Assembly (NCBI RefSeq): GCF_018398315.1
Contig: NZ_JAHBRW010000001.1
Span: 124,001 to 188,000, forward strand
Direction: 5' to 3'
Source of the DNA: Chelatococcus sp. YT9
Lineage (GTDB): Bacteria > Pseudomonadota > Alphaproteobacteria > Rhizobiales > Beijerinckiaceae
Length of the DNA: 64,000 nt
Below, piece by piece: positions 8,729-19,917 of the stretch. A program made the position numbers and the translations under genes. Positions within the stretch are counted from its first letter, which is position 1; every line of letters begins with the position of its first letter. The notes beneath the pieces were generated by a model. That model worked only from the letters and a program-made list of their open reading frames with translations, made no database searches and had not been told where the DNA came from.

Positions 8729-8875
8729 ATGACTGCCTCGCCCGTGCGTGGCTCCTGATCCCTGTCAGGCCGACTGATTGACAGCCCGCCCCGAATGCCA
8801 CCCGGCTCAACGGCCGCATGATGCTCAAAGGAGAGACCCCGAGCACCACGCGTCAACTCACACCCGCGCCACCGG

Positions 8876-9724
8876 TCAATGGCTCGGGCCAGCGCCCCAC
8901 ACGTAGATCGCGGCGAAAAGGAACAGCCACACCACGTCGACGAAATGCCAATACCAGGCGGCGAACTCAAAGCCGAGATGCTGGGTTGGCGTGAAATGGC
9001 CGATGTACATCCTGTAAAGGCAGACCGCCAAGAAGATGGTGCCGATGATGACGTGGAAGCCGTGGAAGCCGGTCGCCATGAAGAACGTGGCGCCGTAGAT
9101 GTTCCCGGAGAAGCCGAAGTGGGCGTGGCTGTACTCGATGGCCTGAACCACGCTGAAGAGAAGGCCGAGCGCGACGGTGAGCCACAGGGCCTGCTTCACG
9201 CCGGCCCGATCACCGTGGATCATGGCATGGTGCGCCCAAGTCACCGTCGTGCCCGAGGTCAGAAGGATCAGCGTGTTGAACAGCGGCAGATGCCAGGGAT
9301 CGAACGTCTCGATGCCCTTTGGTGGCCAGACACCGCCGGTGAACTCCGCACGGGCGTACTGAATAGCCTCATGGGGGAACAGGCTCGCATCGAAATAGGC
9401 CCAGAACCAGGCTACGAAGAACATCACCTCCGAGGCGATGAACATCATCATGCCGTAACGGTGATGGAGCTGCACCACACGGGTGTGATCACCCGTGTTG
9501 GCTTCGTGAACCACATCGGTCCACCAGGCGAGCATGGTGTAGAGCACGCCGATAAGACCGAGGCCGAAGAGCAGCGGACCCGCGTGCAGGCCACCCACCG
9601 CCATGTTCTTCATCCACATCACGGCGCCGACGGCCATGATGAAGGCGCTGAAGGAGCCCACGAAAGGCCATGGGCTCGGATTGACCAAGTGATAATCGTG
9701 ATGCTTGGCGTGCGCCTCAGCCAT
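8876..9724 (-). CDS. ctaE: Cytochrome c oxidase subunit III
   Basis: This 282-residue polytopic protein has the seven-helix CoxC/COX3 pattern. Conserved segments include WWTDVVHEANTGDHT, FFVAWFWAYFDASL, WPPKGIETFDPWHLPLFNT, ATGFHGFHVIIGT and the C-terminal HFVDVVWLFLF. The acidic residues that line the lipid-filled cavity and the entrance of the D channel are in these helices. It forms the aa3-type oxidase with CtaC and CtaD. It lies 44 bp downstream of ctaG. Confidence 0.98.
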   Translation of the reverse strand: MAEAHAKHHDYHLVNPSPWPFVGSFSAFIMAVGAVMWMKNMAVGGLHAGPLLFGLGLIGVLYTMLAWWTDVVHEANTGDHTRVVQLHHRYGMMMFIASEVMFFVAWFWAYFDASLFPHEAIQYARAEFTGGVWPPKGIETFDPWHLPLFNTLILLTSGTTVTWAHHAMIHGDRAGVKQALWLTVALGLLFSVVQAIEYSHAHFGFSGNIYGATFFMATGFHGFHVIIGTIFLAVCLYRMYIGHFTPTQHLGFEFAAWYWHFVDVVWLFLFAAIYVWGAGPSH

Positions 9725-9768
9725 GACCTAGATCTCCGGTGCCTCGTTCGAGCGTGGGGCCGGCGCCC

Positions 9769-10434
9769 TCACAGTTGTGACTTGTCGCTGCCCTTGCGGT
9801 TGTCGCCCTCGGCATCAGCCAGCGGAGCGCCATCCTTGGAAGGGAACATGGTGTAAGACAGCGTGATCGTGGATAGATCACGCAAATTGCGGTCCTTGGC
9901 GAGGGCTGGATCGACGTAGAAGACGACCGGAGCCTCGATCACCTCGCCGGGCTGCAGCGTCTGCTCCGTGAAGCAGAAGCACTGTATCTTCACGAAATAG
10001 GCGCCAGCGAGGTCCGGCTGAACGTTGAAGCTTGCGATCCCGGTCGTGGGCCGGGTCGATGTATTGGAGATCCTGTAAAAGATGGTCTTCGTCTCGCCAA
10101 GCCTGACATCGACGGTGCGAACCTCCGGCTTGAATTGCCAGGATACGCCTTGCGATGTGTTCGCGTCGAAACGGACGGACATGCCACGGTCACTGACGAC
10201 ATCGGCAGGACCGGTTCCCACCCGCGGCGTGCCTCCAAAGCCGGTGACGCGACAGAAGAGATCATAAAGAGGGACGGCTGCAAACGACAGGCCCGTCATT
10301 ACAGCCACCACACCACAGCAGATGACCGCGGTGCGTCGGGCCGCTCGCTGTGCCGCAACGCGGCGCGCCTGCTTTTCCTCAGGCGTGAAAGCAAGAACGG
10401 CTGATTTTCCGGCGGGGTCATGAGGCGTTGTCAT
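9769..10434 (-). CDS. ctaG: Cytochrome c oxidase assembly factor CtaG/Cox11
   Basis: A 221-residue copper chaperone for the CuB site of subunit I. It has a short cytoplasmic N-terminus, one membrane helix (about residues 35-57, ending VPLYDLFCRVTGFGG) and a periplasmic Ig-like domain with the copper-binding C-F-C-F in KIQCFCFTEQTL. The gene sits between a CoxF-like gene and ctaE, the usual place. Length and motifs are normal. Confidence 0.97.
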   Translation of the reverse strand: MTTPHDPAGKSAVLAFTPEEKQARRVAAQRAARRTAVICCGVVAVMTGLSFAAVPLYDLFCRVTGFGGTPRVGTGPADVVSDRGMSVRFDANTSQGVSWQFKPEVRTVDVRLGETKTIFYRISNTSTRPTTGIASFNVQPDLAGAYFVKIQCFCFTEQTLQPGEVIEAPVVFYVDPALAKDRNLRDLSTITLSYTMFPSKDGAPLADAEGDNRKGSDKSQL

Positions 10435-10449
10435 CAGCGTCCCCTCCCG

Positions 10450-10704
10450 TCACAAAGGCCGGTTCATGACGTTGGAGCCGAGGCGCGCGAGCGTCATCAC
10501 GTAGAACAAGATAACGAGCGCACCGAGCGTCAGAGCAATGGCGATATTGCGGGTCCGCCGGCGGCGCGTTTCGGCAGCGCTCAGCACGATACCCTGGTCT
10601 TCCTTGCCAGACTGGCCGGTGGAGCCTTTCGACGCTGGTTGCCCCTGCTTCGAAGGCTCCTTGGGAGCGGGCGTGGTGTTGGCGGGCTTGGCACCGGAAC
10701 TCAT
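10450..10704 (-). CDS. CoxF-like small membrane protein of the oxidase operon
   Basis: An 84-residue protein with a Ser/Pro/Lys-rich hydrophilic N-terminus and one C-terminal membrane helix ([20 protein letters not shown]), ending NVMNRPL. This matches the small CoxF-type proteins encoded between ctaB and ctaG in Rhizobiales. The frame is open upstream into ctaB, but the ATG at 10702-10704, which overlaps the ctaB stop, is the natural start. The specific function is not known. Confidence 0.8.
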   Translation of the reverse strand: MSSGAKPANTTPAPKEPSKQGQPASKGSTGQSGKEDQGIVLSAAETRRRRTRNIAIALTLGALVILFYVMTLARLGSNVMNRPL

Positions 10705-11729
10705 GACAGGCTCCCGGCCATCCACTGCCACAATCCGACGACGCGCGTGAGATCCAGGCTGCCATGCCCGCCGAAGCCGGACAGATGCTCGACCAGAAGC
10801 GTCGCGAACAGAAGAAAGAGATAGAAGATCGAGAAGGCGAACAGGTGATAGGCCGCTCGCGTGGCCGGCTGCCCGACCCGATTCCGGTAAACCCGCCAAG
10901 CCAGCACGAGCATGGCTGCACCCGCGATCATGGCGATCACGGCATAGGCCGTACCACCGAAGCCAAGGATGAAAGGCAGCATGCCGCAGGGCACGAGAAC
11001 GAGCGTGTACAGAAGAATCTGGAACCGCGTCGCGTCCGGGCCAGCAACGTTCGGCAGCATCGGGATGCCCGCCCGTGCGTAATCGTCAGACTTCACCAGA
11101 GCGAGCGCCCAAAAATGGGGTGGCGTCCAAAGGAAGATGATGAGGAACAGCGCCAATCCATCCAGGCTGACCTGCCCCGTGACGACGGCCTCGCCGATCA
11201 TCGGCGGGAATGCACCGGCAGCGCCCCCAATCACGATGTTCTGCGGGGTCGAGCGCTTCAGCCACATCGAGTACACGACGGCGTAGAAGAAGATCGTGAA
11301 TGCGAGGAAGGCCGCCGCGAACCAGTTCGATGCGAGCCCAAGCACGACCACCGAACCGCCCGCCAGCATCATCCCGAAGGACAGCGCCTCGCTCGGCAAG
11401 ATGCGGCCTGCCGGAATCGGCCGGTTGCGGGTGCGCGACATCACAGCGTCGATATCGGCGTCCCACCACATGTTGAGACAACCCGAGGCGCCCGCGCCGA
11501 TGGCAATCGCCAGGACGGAAACGAAACCGAGAATCGGATTGACGTGCCCAGGCGTCACGATCAGGCCGACGAGGGCAGTGAACACGACGAGTGACATGAC
11601 CCGCGGCTTGAGCAGGCTGACGAAATCGCGGATCTCGCCCGTCGACATCGTCGAGAGCGCCGCGCCGTGCGTATCGCCTGAAACTGCAGCGCCACCGGCC
11701 TTCACGAACTCATCCCTCACAACAGCCAT
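10701..11729 (-). CDS. ctaB: Protohaem IX farnesyltransferase (haem O synthase)
   Basis: This 342-residue UbiA-superfamily enzyme adds a farnesyl group to haem B to give haem O, the precursor of haem A in the oxidase. It has the first Asp-rich motif [21 protein letters not shown], the second Asp-containing loop [14 protein letters not shown], the [12 protein letters not shown] signature and about eight to nine membrane helices. The ATG at 11727-11729 is chosen; a longer open frame upstream is not conserved in composition. It is in line with ctaD (143-bp gap) and overlaps the CoxF-like gene. Confidence 0.96.
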   Translation of the reverse strand: MAVVRDEFVKAGGAAVSGDTHGAALSTMSTGEIRDFVSLLKPRVMSLVVFTALVGLIVTPGHVNPILGFVSVLAIAIGAGASGCLNMWWDADIDAVMSRTRNRPIPAGRILPSEALSFGMMLAGGSVVVLGLASNWFAAAFLAFTIFFYAVVYSMWLKRSTPQNIVIGGAAGAFPPMIGEAVVTGQVSLDGLALFLIIFLWTPPHFWALALVKSDDYARAGIPMLPNVAGPDATRFQILLYTLVLVPCGMLPFILGFGGTAYAVIAMIAGAAMLVLAWRVYRNRVGQPATRAAYHLFAFSIFYLFLLFATLLVEHLSGFGGHGSLDLTRVVGLWQWMAGSLS

Positions 11730-11872
11730 GATGCTAAACCCGAGGGCCGGCACAGGCCGGCCCGTAGACCTCATCGTGATTAACGGTGCAGGCTGCCAAG
11801 CAACCCGCGAGAACTTATCACAAAGCGGGGCGCGGGACGGCAGATGCAAACCCGCGCAGCTTCCCGCTCTGC

Positions 11873-13543
<1,671 letters not shown>

Positions 13544-14398
13544 TTATTCCGCGCTCAGCACTTCCGTCCGCGAAGCCACCGCCAGGGGGGCCTTGCTGGT
13601 CGAAGCGAATTTCTGCTTCGCCTCCGTCAGCCACGCAGCATACTGCTGCTCGCTGACGATGCGAATGGCGATGGGCATAAAGGCGTGGTTCTGGCCACAG
13701 ATCAGCGAGCACTGGCCGTAGAAAATGCCCTCCTTCTCTGCCTTGAACCACGTCTCGTTCAGGCGGCCCGGGATCGCGTCGATCTTAAGGCCGAACGAAG
13801 GCATCGCGAAAGCATGGATGACATCGGCCGCGGTGACCTGCACGCGCACCGTCTTGCCGACGGGCAGAACCACTTCGTTGTCCACGGCCAGCAGACGCGG
13901 CTGACCATTGGCATCCATGTTGGAATCAAAGCTGAAACCGCCGTTTTGATCCTCAGGATATTCATAGGACCAGTACCACTGATGGCCAGTCGCCTTGATC
14001 GTGATGTCGGCCGGCGGGGTCACGAGCTGCAGGCGCAGCAGGCGGAATGACGGCACCGCGATGACCACGAGGATGAGCACGGGAACGATGGTCCACGCCA
14101 CTTCCAGGAGCGCGTTGTGCGTCGTCTTGGACGGAACGGGGTTCCGCTTCTCATTGAACCGAAATACGACGTAAATGATGAGGGCGAGCACAAACACCAC
14201 GATAATGCTGATAATCCACAGCAATCCATCGTGGAACCAATGCATGAATTCGGCGACACCGGTGACGGGAACCTGCAACCCCATCTGCCATGGGGATGGC
14301 TGGCCAACACCCGCAAAGGCCGCTCCCGACTGCACGACAAGCGCAGCTGCAGCGACAAGTGCGGCCAGGAACCGCAAACGAAAACTATCCATTCCCAT
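13544..14398 (-). CDS. ctaC: Cytochrome c oxidase subunit II (CuA subunit)
   Basis: A 284-residue protein with a signal peptide, two membrane helices (about 54-80 and 96-118) and a periplasmic cupredoxin domain. The aromatic patch GHQWYWSYEYP and the CuA loop CSLICGQNHAFMP are visible, with the upstream His in VIHAFAMPSFG. The usual loop reads CSELCG; here the Glu position is Leu. That residue ligates copper through its backbone carbonyl, so binding may survive. It is the first gene of the oxidase operon. Confidence 0.96.
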   Translation of the reverse strand: MGMDSFRLRFLAALVAAAALVVQSGAAFAGVGQPSPWQMGLQVPVTGVAEFMHWFHDGLLWIISIIVVFVLALIIYVVFRFNEKRNPVPSKTTHNALLEVAWTIVPVLILVVIAVPSFRLLRLQLVTPPADITIKATGHQWYWSYEYPEDQNGGFSFDSNMDANGQPRLLAVDNEVVLPVGKTVRVQVTAADVIHAFAMPSFGLKIDAIPGRLNETWFKAEKEGIFYGQCSLICGQNHAFMPIAIRIVSEQQYAAWLTEAKQKFASTSKAPLAVASRTEVLSAE

Positions 14399-14808
14399 CG
14401 GTCGTCCGAAGCTCCCATGGCCAGCGAAGCGTTACACGCCATCCCACGGGTAAGACCCCTTGCGGTTCTTCCCCCATGAGCAGGCGTTACGCTTCTACGC
14501 CACCTACCTACTTGACCCAACTCAGAAATCACAAGAGCGTCTTCCGTGCAACGTCGTTCGGCGCAGCCGTTCATGCGGCATAAAAGCGCGAACATCGACA
14601 ATGCTTGCAGGCCTTAGTGTAGAACGCTTCAAAGCTTCGCAAGCCGGTTCGCCATGCTCGCGTCACATTCCCCAGTGGTTGTGTTTCTTGACACCGCGCC
14701 GACGGCGTGGTCGGAACACAGCATATGATTGCGGCTCCGGAGACACAGGCGATTCGCTCCGAAGGCGCGTTTGTCAGCCACAGCGCATCCCAGGGGAACC
14801 GCTCCACC
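14399..14808. other. Divergent upstream region of ctaC and the ialB-like gene
   Basis: This 410-bp gap has no convincing gene. It must hold the promoters of the oxidase operon (leftward) and of the IalB-like gene (rightward). A TTGACA at 14688-14693 is followed by TATGAT only 30 bases later, too far for a simple sigma-70 promoter. I could not assign a clear promoter for either side. Confidence 0.5.
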
Positions 14809-15327
14809 ATGCATCGCTGGAAAGCCCGCCTCATTCTGGCCTGTCTCGCGTTCCTCACCTCTCTCTTCGGCATTGGCACGATGAATGCGGCGATGGCGCA
14901 GGGCGCGGTTCGCGGCAGCTACGGCGAATGGCAGATGCGCTGTGAGGTGCCGCCTGGCGCCAAGAACGAGCAGTGCGCGCTTGTCCAGAGCGTGGCCGCC
15001 GAGGATCGGCCGAATGTCACGCTGCTGGTCATTATCCTGAAGACTGCCGACAACAAGAGCAGGCTTCTGCGCGTAGTCGCGCCGCTCGGCGTGCTGCTGC
15101 CGGCGGGTCTTGGCCTAAAGATCGACCAGACCGACGTCGGCCGCGCGGGCTTCGTCCGCTGCCTGACAACGGGCTGTGTGGCTGAGGTCGTCATGGACGA
15201 CAACCTCACAAATCAGCTTCGCACGGGCAAGGCCGCGACCTTCATCGTCTTCCAGACGCCTGAGGAAGGCATCGGCATCCCGGTTTCACTGACCGGCTTT
15301 GACAAGGGGCTGGAAAGCCTCCCCTGA
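14809..15327 (+). CDS. Invasion-associated locus B (IalB) family protein
   Basis: A 172-residue exported protein of the IalB family (COG5342). After an N-terminal signal sequence ending near MAQGAVRG it shows the family pattern YGEWQMRCE, ending with PVSLTGFDKGLESLP. Four cysteines (about residues 47, 56, 115 and 119 of the precursor) may form disulfides. The ATG at 14809 follows an AGGGGAA ribosome site by about ten bases and starts the signal peptide; an earlier in-frame ATG at 14707 would add 34 non-signal residues. Despite the name the family is widespread in free-living Rhizobiales and has no proven function there. Confidence 0.88.
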   Translation: MHRWKARLILACLAFLTSLFGIGTMNAAMAQGAVRGSYGEWQMRCEVPPGAKNEQCALVQSVAAEDRPNVTLLVIILKTADNKSRLLRVVAPLGVLLPAGLGLKIDQTDVGRAGFVRCLTTGCVAEVVMDDNLTNQLRTGKAATFIVFQTPEEGIGIPVSLTGFDKGLESLP

Positions 15328-15350
15328 AAGCACCGGCGCGCCGAAGCGCA

Positions 15351-15378
15351 CTGGAGCCGTCCACCTGGAGCCGTCCAC
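15351..15378. repeat. Perfect 14-bp tandem duplication
   Basis: The unit ctggagccgtccac occurs twice in direct succession (15351-15364 and 15365-15378), between the convergent IalB-like and glycosyltransferase genes. It is a simple replication-slippage duplication with no visible function. Confidence 0.9.
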
Positions 15379-15394
15379 CTCCTGGCAGCGTGGT

Positions 15395-17691
15395 CTAGAC
15401 CCGCTGCGGACGCTGATGGCGGCGATGAGCTGCTCGACGAGCCATGTGGCGGACCACATCGTGGGCCGAGGAATGCGCCGGGCGGTGGTAGCGAAAGCGA
15501 TACCAGGCACGGATGACGTTACGAGCGCTAAGCCAGACCAGCAGCATGCTGCCTGCCGCGATCATTCGCAGCGGCATCGGCAAGCGTATCCAGTAGCTGT
15601 GCGCCTTCAACGCTGCTTGCATGAACTGTCCCTCCGGCAGCCGGCTGGTCTGACGCTGCTCCTGAAACTGCCTGACTTCGCTCTCCACCGTCGCGGCGGC
15701 GCAAACCGCGAGAAGCCGACCATGATCACCCAGACTGGCGGAAGCCGCACCGCGCATCATGTCATGAATCAAAATCGGGCGAGTCTTGGCCTCCGCCTCG
15801 CATCGAGCAATCATCGATTCAGCCCGGCGTCGATAGTAAAAATAAACGCCGGTGGTGACGAGGCAACGCACATCCGCCTGGGATAGCCTGAGATACAGAT
15901 CCCAGTCCTCATAGGCTCGCAATTCCTCCCTGTAGGGGAAGCGCTGCAGCAGCGTCTTTCTGAAGACCGCCGTCGCGGTCGAAAACCTGTTTTCGGTCAG
16001 GCCTGCGACGGCCGCCTCGCCTGTGAAGATTGCGTAGTCAATGAAATTTGCCTGCTCTCCGGGGAGAGGAATTCCACTCGTTTCGTTGAAGTAGCCGGCC
16101 TGGGTGACGACGAAGTCAAATTCAGGATTGCGCTCGAGCCCGTCGACCGCGAGAGACAGAAAGCCCGGATGCAGAAGATCGTCGGCGTCGAGAGTCAGGA
16201 TGTATTGACCCGCCGCATGGGCGACGCCGACGTTGCGGGCATTGGCAAGGCCGCGATTACATTCGAGCGTTACGACTTTCAGTCGTGGATCATCCTTGCG
16301 CCGCAGCTGTTCGACAATGAAGCGGCTAGCCTCTTCTGTTGACGCGTCATCCACAACGACAATCTCGATATTGTCATAGCTGAGATCGAGAATGCTCTGG
16401 ATCGCTTCCGGTATGTAGGCGCCAAGATTGAAATGCGGAATCACGACCGAGACGAGCGGCTCGCTCGTCACAGCATACCGGCGTCCGACCGGTGGCAGGT
16501 TCTCCCACGGCCAGGGATCAAGAGGTAGTGAGACTGGCTGCAGGTGAAGCGTCGGGGAAAAAATGCGCTCCAGCGCATCGGTAAGGCCGAGGGCCGTTCC
16601 GTCGAACTTGACGCAGTTCTCGCCATCAATCCATGGCGTACCCACTCCGAAGGCCGGATTGGCGCCATTCAGCACGACCCGTGCGCCGAGAAGGGAGGCC
16701 TCGTAGGCCGCGAGGCAAAAAGACTCGATTTCGCTCGGCACAACCACCGTACTCGCCGCTATCATCGCCTGACGCTGGCGATCACCCGTATTGGGGCCTT
16801 TTTGGAAGCGAGGCCCGAGGTCGGACGGGATCAACGAGTCGATATAAGTGTAGTAGTCCGGCTCGAAGGCATGGGCATTGAGGGCAGCCGTACCGACGTA
16901 GCCGGCTTCGCGGCGCATGAAGCCTGAAACGCCTCGCACGAACAGGTCGGGTCGCTTGAAGGGCTGCACTTTGGAAATGAAGCGGATTGCCTGGTCGGAA
17001 GCGGCGTCAATGGTCTGAGCCGCCGGCTCGCGCCCGTCGAGGAGCACGGGCGGCGCGTGCATGATGAGACGTCGCTCCCAATCGGCGGGATCGAGGCCGA
17101 AGATCGCGCGCGCCAGTTCCGCGAAGGGACGCGACTGGCCAACCACGACATCGCAATCGCGCAGGCACTTCCGCTCGAGATCACACAGGTTGAGATCGTT
17201 GCGCGAGATCGCCCGGGGCTCGGCCTGCAACAGGACGCGATGGGCGCTATGGAGGCGGACCGCGACAACGGCATTGCCGAGAAAGCCTCGCAGCCGGTGT
17301 TCCTGGATAGTGGCGAAGCCGAGCCCGCCCCAATCCGGAAATTCGACATAGTCGAGCACGTGGCGTGTGGCGGCTTCGGCGAGGGCCTGCTGCACGACGA
17401 CCGACCGCCAGTGATGCGGGCTATGTCCATAGGCTGCCGCAGGTGCCACATGCGCGCCGAGCATCCGGGCCTGGCGACTTGGCTCGTGCCGCGACGTATC
17501 GACCTTCACGAGCCCAACGCCAGGGAAAAGTTCGGCAAAGCCATCCGTCGCCACGTCAGCATCGACCAGGATGACGAGAGAGCGGTTGCGGTCCTCGTCG
17601 CTCATGCTGGCAAGCATGTTGTGCAGCACGCGACCGATCCCCCCGGCGTGAAGGGCGCAAGCTCGAAAGTCACGAATGCCAAGATACCCAT
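15395..17691 (-). pseudogene. Two-domain glycosyltransferase (GT4-like + GT2) with apparent N-terminal frameshift
   Basis: The downstream frame (15395-17629, 744 codons) encodes a GT-B/GT4-like domain (FISKVQPFKRPDLF, and VPSEIESFCLAAYEASLLGARVVL). A GT2 domain follows from about residue 390 (SVVIPHFNLGAYIPEAIQSIL, VVVDDAST, LTLDADDLLHPG), then a helical tail with a possible membrane segment. The expected start, ATG at 17689-17691, opens MGILAFVTFELAPFTPGG in another frame. With one extra G in the run of six (C6 at 17639-17644 on the plus strand) it joins as PGGIGRVLHNML, the N-terminus expected for this family. The ATG lies 4 bp after the stop of the upstream gene. Either the gene is frameshifted or the G-run is miscalled. 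Likely role: assembly of surface glycan. Confidence 0.8.
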
Positions 17692-17695
17692 CGCC

Positions 17696-19681
17696 TCAGA
17701 GCTCCAGGAATTCACGGTAACGGTCAATCGCGATGGCATTGCTCTGCGCCTGGTAGTCGCGCGTGAGATGTTCGCGTTCATCGCGGGGGATATCGAGCAC
17801 ACGCTCGATGGCGGCTCTCACCTCCGTCGCTGCCGAGACATCATCGACTTGGGTGAGGCGTACATACGGATGATCCTCCAGCGCATCGAGGAAGAGAGGA
17901 CCGCGGATACATGGCCGACCGAGGCTCTGTGCCTCAAGATTGACCACCGGATGACAATCGATAAGCGACGCATTCAGACACATTTGCGACGCCGCCATAC
18001 GACGGAACGTGTCCTCCCGGTCCCGGAACTGTATGTGCTGTAGCTTTGCGTCGAGCGGCGGCGGCAAAGCGAGATCTTCCGCGTAGACCCAGATCTTCTC
18101 GACGGACGGCGACAACGCCGCACCGAGGACGTTGGTAGAAACGTTCTTGATCCAGCCGGCCCACCCCGGAGCAAAAACCGTCGCGGGGAGCGGATCGCTC
18201 CTGAAACAATCCGAAGCGCCATGTTGCGGCGAGAGGTTGAACAGCAGTGGCCTGAACAGTCCGCAGACCGGAAAGTCAAAGCCTGGGCGCATGAAATGCG
18301 CCTTGCGCAGGCGCCCCCTTCTCAGGAGGTCGATAACGCCAAAGGCATAGTGACGCTCCCGGTTATTGATCCACTGGGTCGTTCCGCCATGGTGCACCAG
18401 GAACATCCGCTCACCAAACCCCTGACCGGCAAGCCCTTCCACAATCGCTGGCGTGTTTTCCGAGAAGCCGTGAAAAACGATGCGCTGAACCCCCGCCGCC
18501 AGAATGGCGCGTACGGTCTCTCGCAGAACGCGGCCATTTACCGGCTCTGCGGACAGAGCGAGCTTTCGGCCTGGGAGCGCGCCGGCAGCGGCTCTTATCC
18601 CGAACCACTCCTTGTGGAAGACGTGGAGCACCTGGCCAAAGCCCGGGACGTCATGGGCATAGCGCGTGTCAGGCTCTATATCCCAGAGGCTGAAAGGCGA
18701 AGCGCTCTGCCTGGCCGGCGGGGTCGGTTGCTGATCGACTTCGGGGCGCCTCGCCGTTCCGAGGACAGCACCAAGTGTCTCATCCAGCCGCTCGCGCTTG
18801 CCACGCGCTTCCCTCATTTCCCTAATAACGCGCTCAAGATGAGTATTGCGCTCCGACAGATCATGAACGCGGGCCTGGGCCGCGCTATCGAGGCTTCCTG
18901 ACGGATCGGGCGGTCCGTTCGGCGCACCTCTCAATTGCTCCAGCGTGTAAGAAAGCGCGAGCACGCGCAGCTCCTCGAGATCCAGCGACCTGTCGTGGAG
19001 CGTCGATGGGTCCCGATAAGTGAAGCGACTGTCTCGCGGCCCATCGAGGGGGGCAAGAATGTAGATCCCGTGCTGATCGGTAACGCCTTCGATGACAGCG
19101 ACATCCCACACCCCCGCGGCGTAGTCTGCGAAAGCATGAACCCAGCAACCGGCATGCCAAGTGTTCTGGAACAGTGTCGCCGCCACGAGACGGTTCTCGA
19201 TGAGAACGAGTCGCCCTTCCGGTGCGAGCCGCCGAGACATCTGGCTGATGAGTTCCTGCGCCTGAGCCTCGTTGTTGTGGATAAGGACCGAGATTGTAAA
19301 AATGATATCAAAGCAATCGGTCGGAAAAGCCGCTTCGATCGAGTCCGCCACCCGGACGCGGTCGCGCGCCACCTCCGCGAGCGCCGGGGGCGGCGCGGTG
19401 AGGAGATCCGCGACCATGGCCGATGAAAAATCGTAGCCGTGATAGGCGACCCCTTGCAGCGCGCTTATGGGCCCTGCGAGTCGTCCAAAACCACAGCCGA
19501 AGTCGAGCACGCGCAGAGGCCTATCGAGTTTTTGACGACGCCGCTCCTGCTCCAGATATGACAGGAGCCAGGCCTCCTGCTGTCTATAAGCACTGTTGCC
19601 TGTTTCTATCCTGTAGGCCTGTTGCTGCTGATAATCACGACCTGACTTTTCTTTCCAATACTGTCTGTTGGCGATGTTCAT
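17696..19681 (-). CDS. Fusion: SAM methyltransferase - coiled coil - glycosyltransferase
   Basis: A 661-residue protein. Residues about 40-180 are a class I SAM methyltransferase (VLDFGCGFGRLAG, then YHGYDFSSAMV and DIIFTISVLIHN). A charged segment at about 265-310 (HDLSERNTHLERVIREMREARGK, split here only by position) looks like a coiled coil. Residues about 320-661 resemble a GT-B transferase: HGGTTQWINNRERHYAFG is near its middle, and the C-terminus has the donor-side pattern LIDCHPVVNLEAQSLGRPCI. It is encoded 4 bp upstream of the two-domain glycosyltransferase, so they are surely co-transcribed. The sugar and acceptor are unknown; modification of a surface polysaccharide is inferred. Confidence 0.8.
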   Translation of the reverse strand: MNIANRQYWKEKSGRDYQQQQAYRIETGNSAYRQQEAWLLSYLEQERRRQKLDRPLRVLDFGCGFGRLAGPISALQGVAYHGYDFSSAMVADLLTAPPPALAEVARDRVRVADSIEAAFPTDCFDIIFTISVLIHNNEAQAQELISQMSRRLAPEGRLVLIENRLVAATLFQNTWHAGCWVHAFADYAAGVWDVAVIEGVTDQHGIYILAPLDGPRDSRFTYRDPSTLHDRSLDLEELRVLALSYTLEQLRGAPNGPPDPSGSLDSAAQARVHDLSERNTHLERVIREMREARGKRERLDETLGAVLGTARRPEVDQQPTPPARQSASPFSLWDIEPDTRYAHDVPGFGQVLHVFHKEWFGIRAAAGALPGRKLALSAEPVNGRVLRETVRAILAAGVQRIVFHGFSENTPAIVEGLAGQGFGERMFLVHHGGTTQWINNRERHYAFGVIDLLRRGRLRKAHFMRPGFDFPVCGLFRPLLFNLSPQHGASDCFRSDPLPATVFAPGWAGWIKNVSTNVLGAALSPSVEKIWVYAEDLALPPPLDAKLQHIQFRDREDTFRRMAASQMCLNASLIDCHPVVNLEAQSLGRPCIRGPLFLDALEDHPYVRLTQVDDVSAATEVRAAIERVLDIPRDEREHLTRDYQAQSNAIAIDRYREFLEL

Positions 19682-19917
19682 GTCATCTACCGCAATTTTT
19701 TCTTATGAAAAAAGAAGAGGAATTCTTTCACTATATATTCATACACTATGAACGACATGCTCTTGGCATGGCAAGATGTTTTTCAATATTCGTTCGCTGC
19801 CCTGGCGCTGAGAGAACCCCTGCGTCGAGCGATGGTTTGACCAGGGCGCTCCTCTATGGCTCTTTGTTCAGATCCAACCTATGCAGGAATGCTGATGAAC
19901 TGGCAGGGAGATCGTGA

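Noticed and set aside
19423-19917. 164-codon rightward frame before the lipoprotein gene
   Set aside because: It begins antisense to the methyltransferase fusion gene and runs through the AT-rich intergenic region; no domain.
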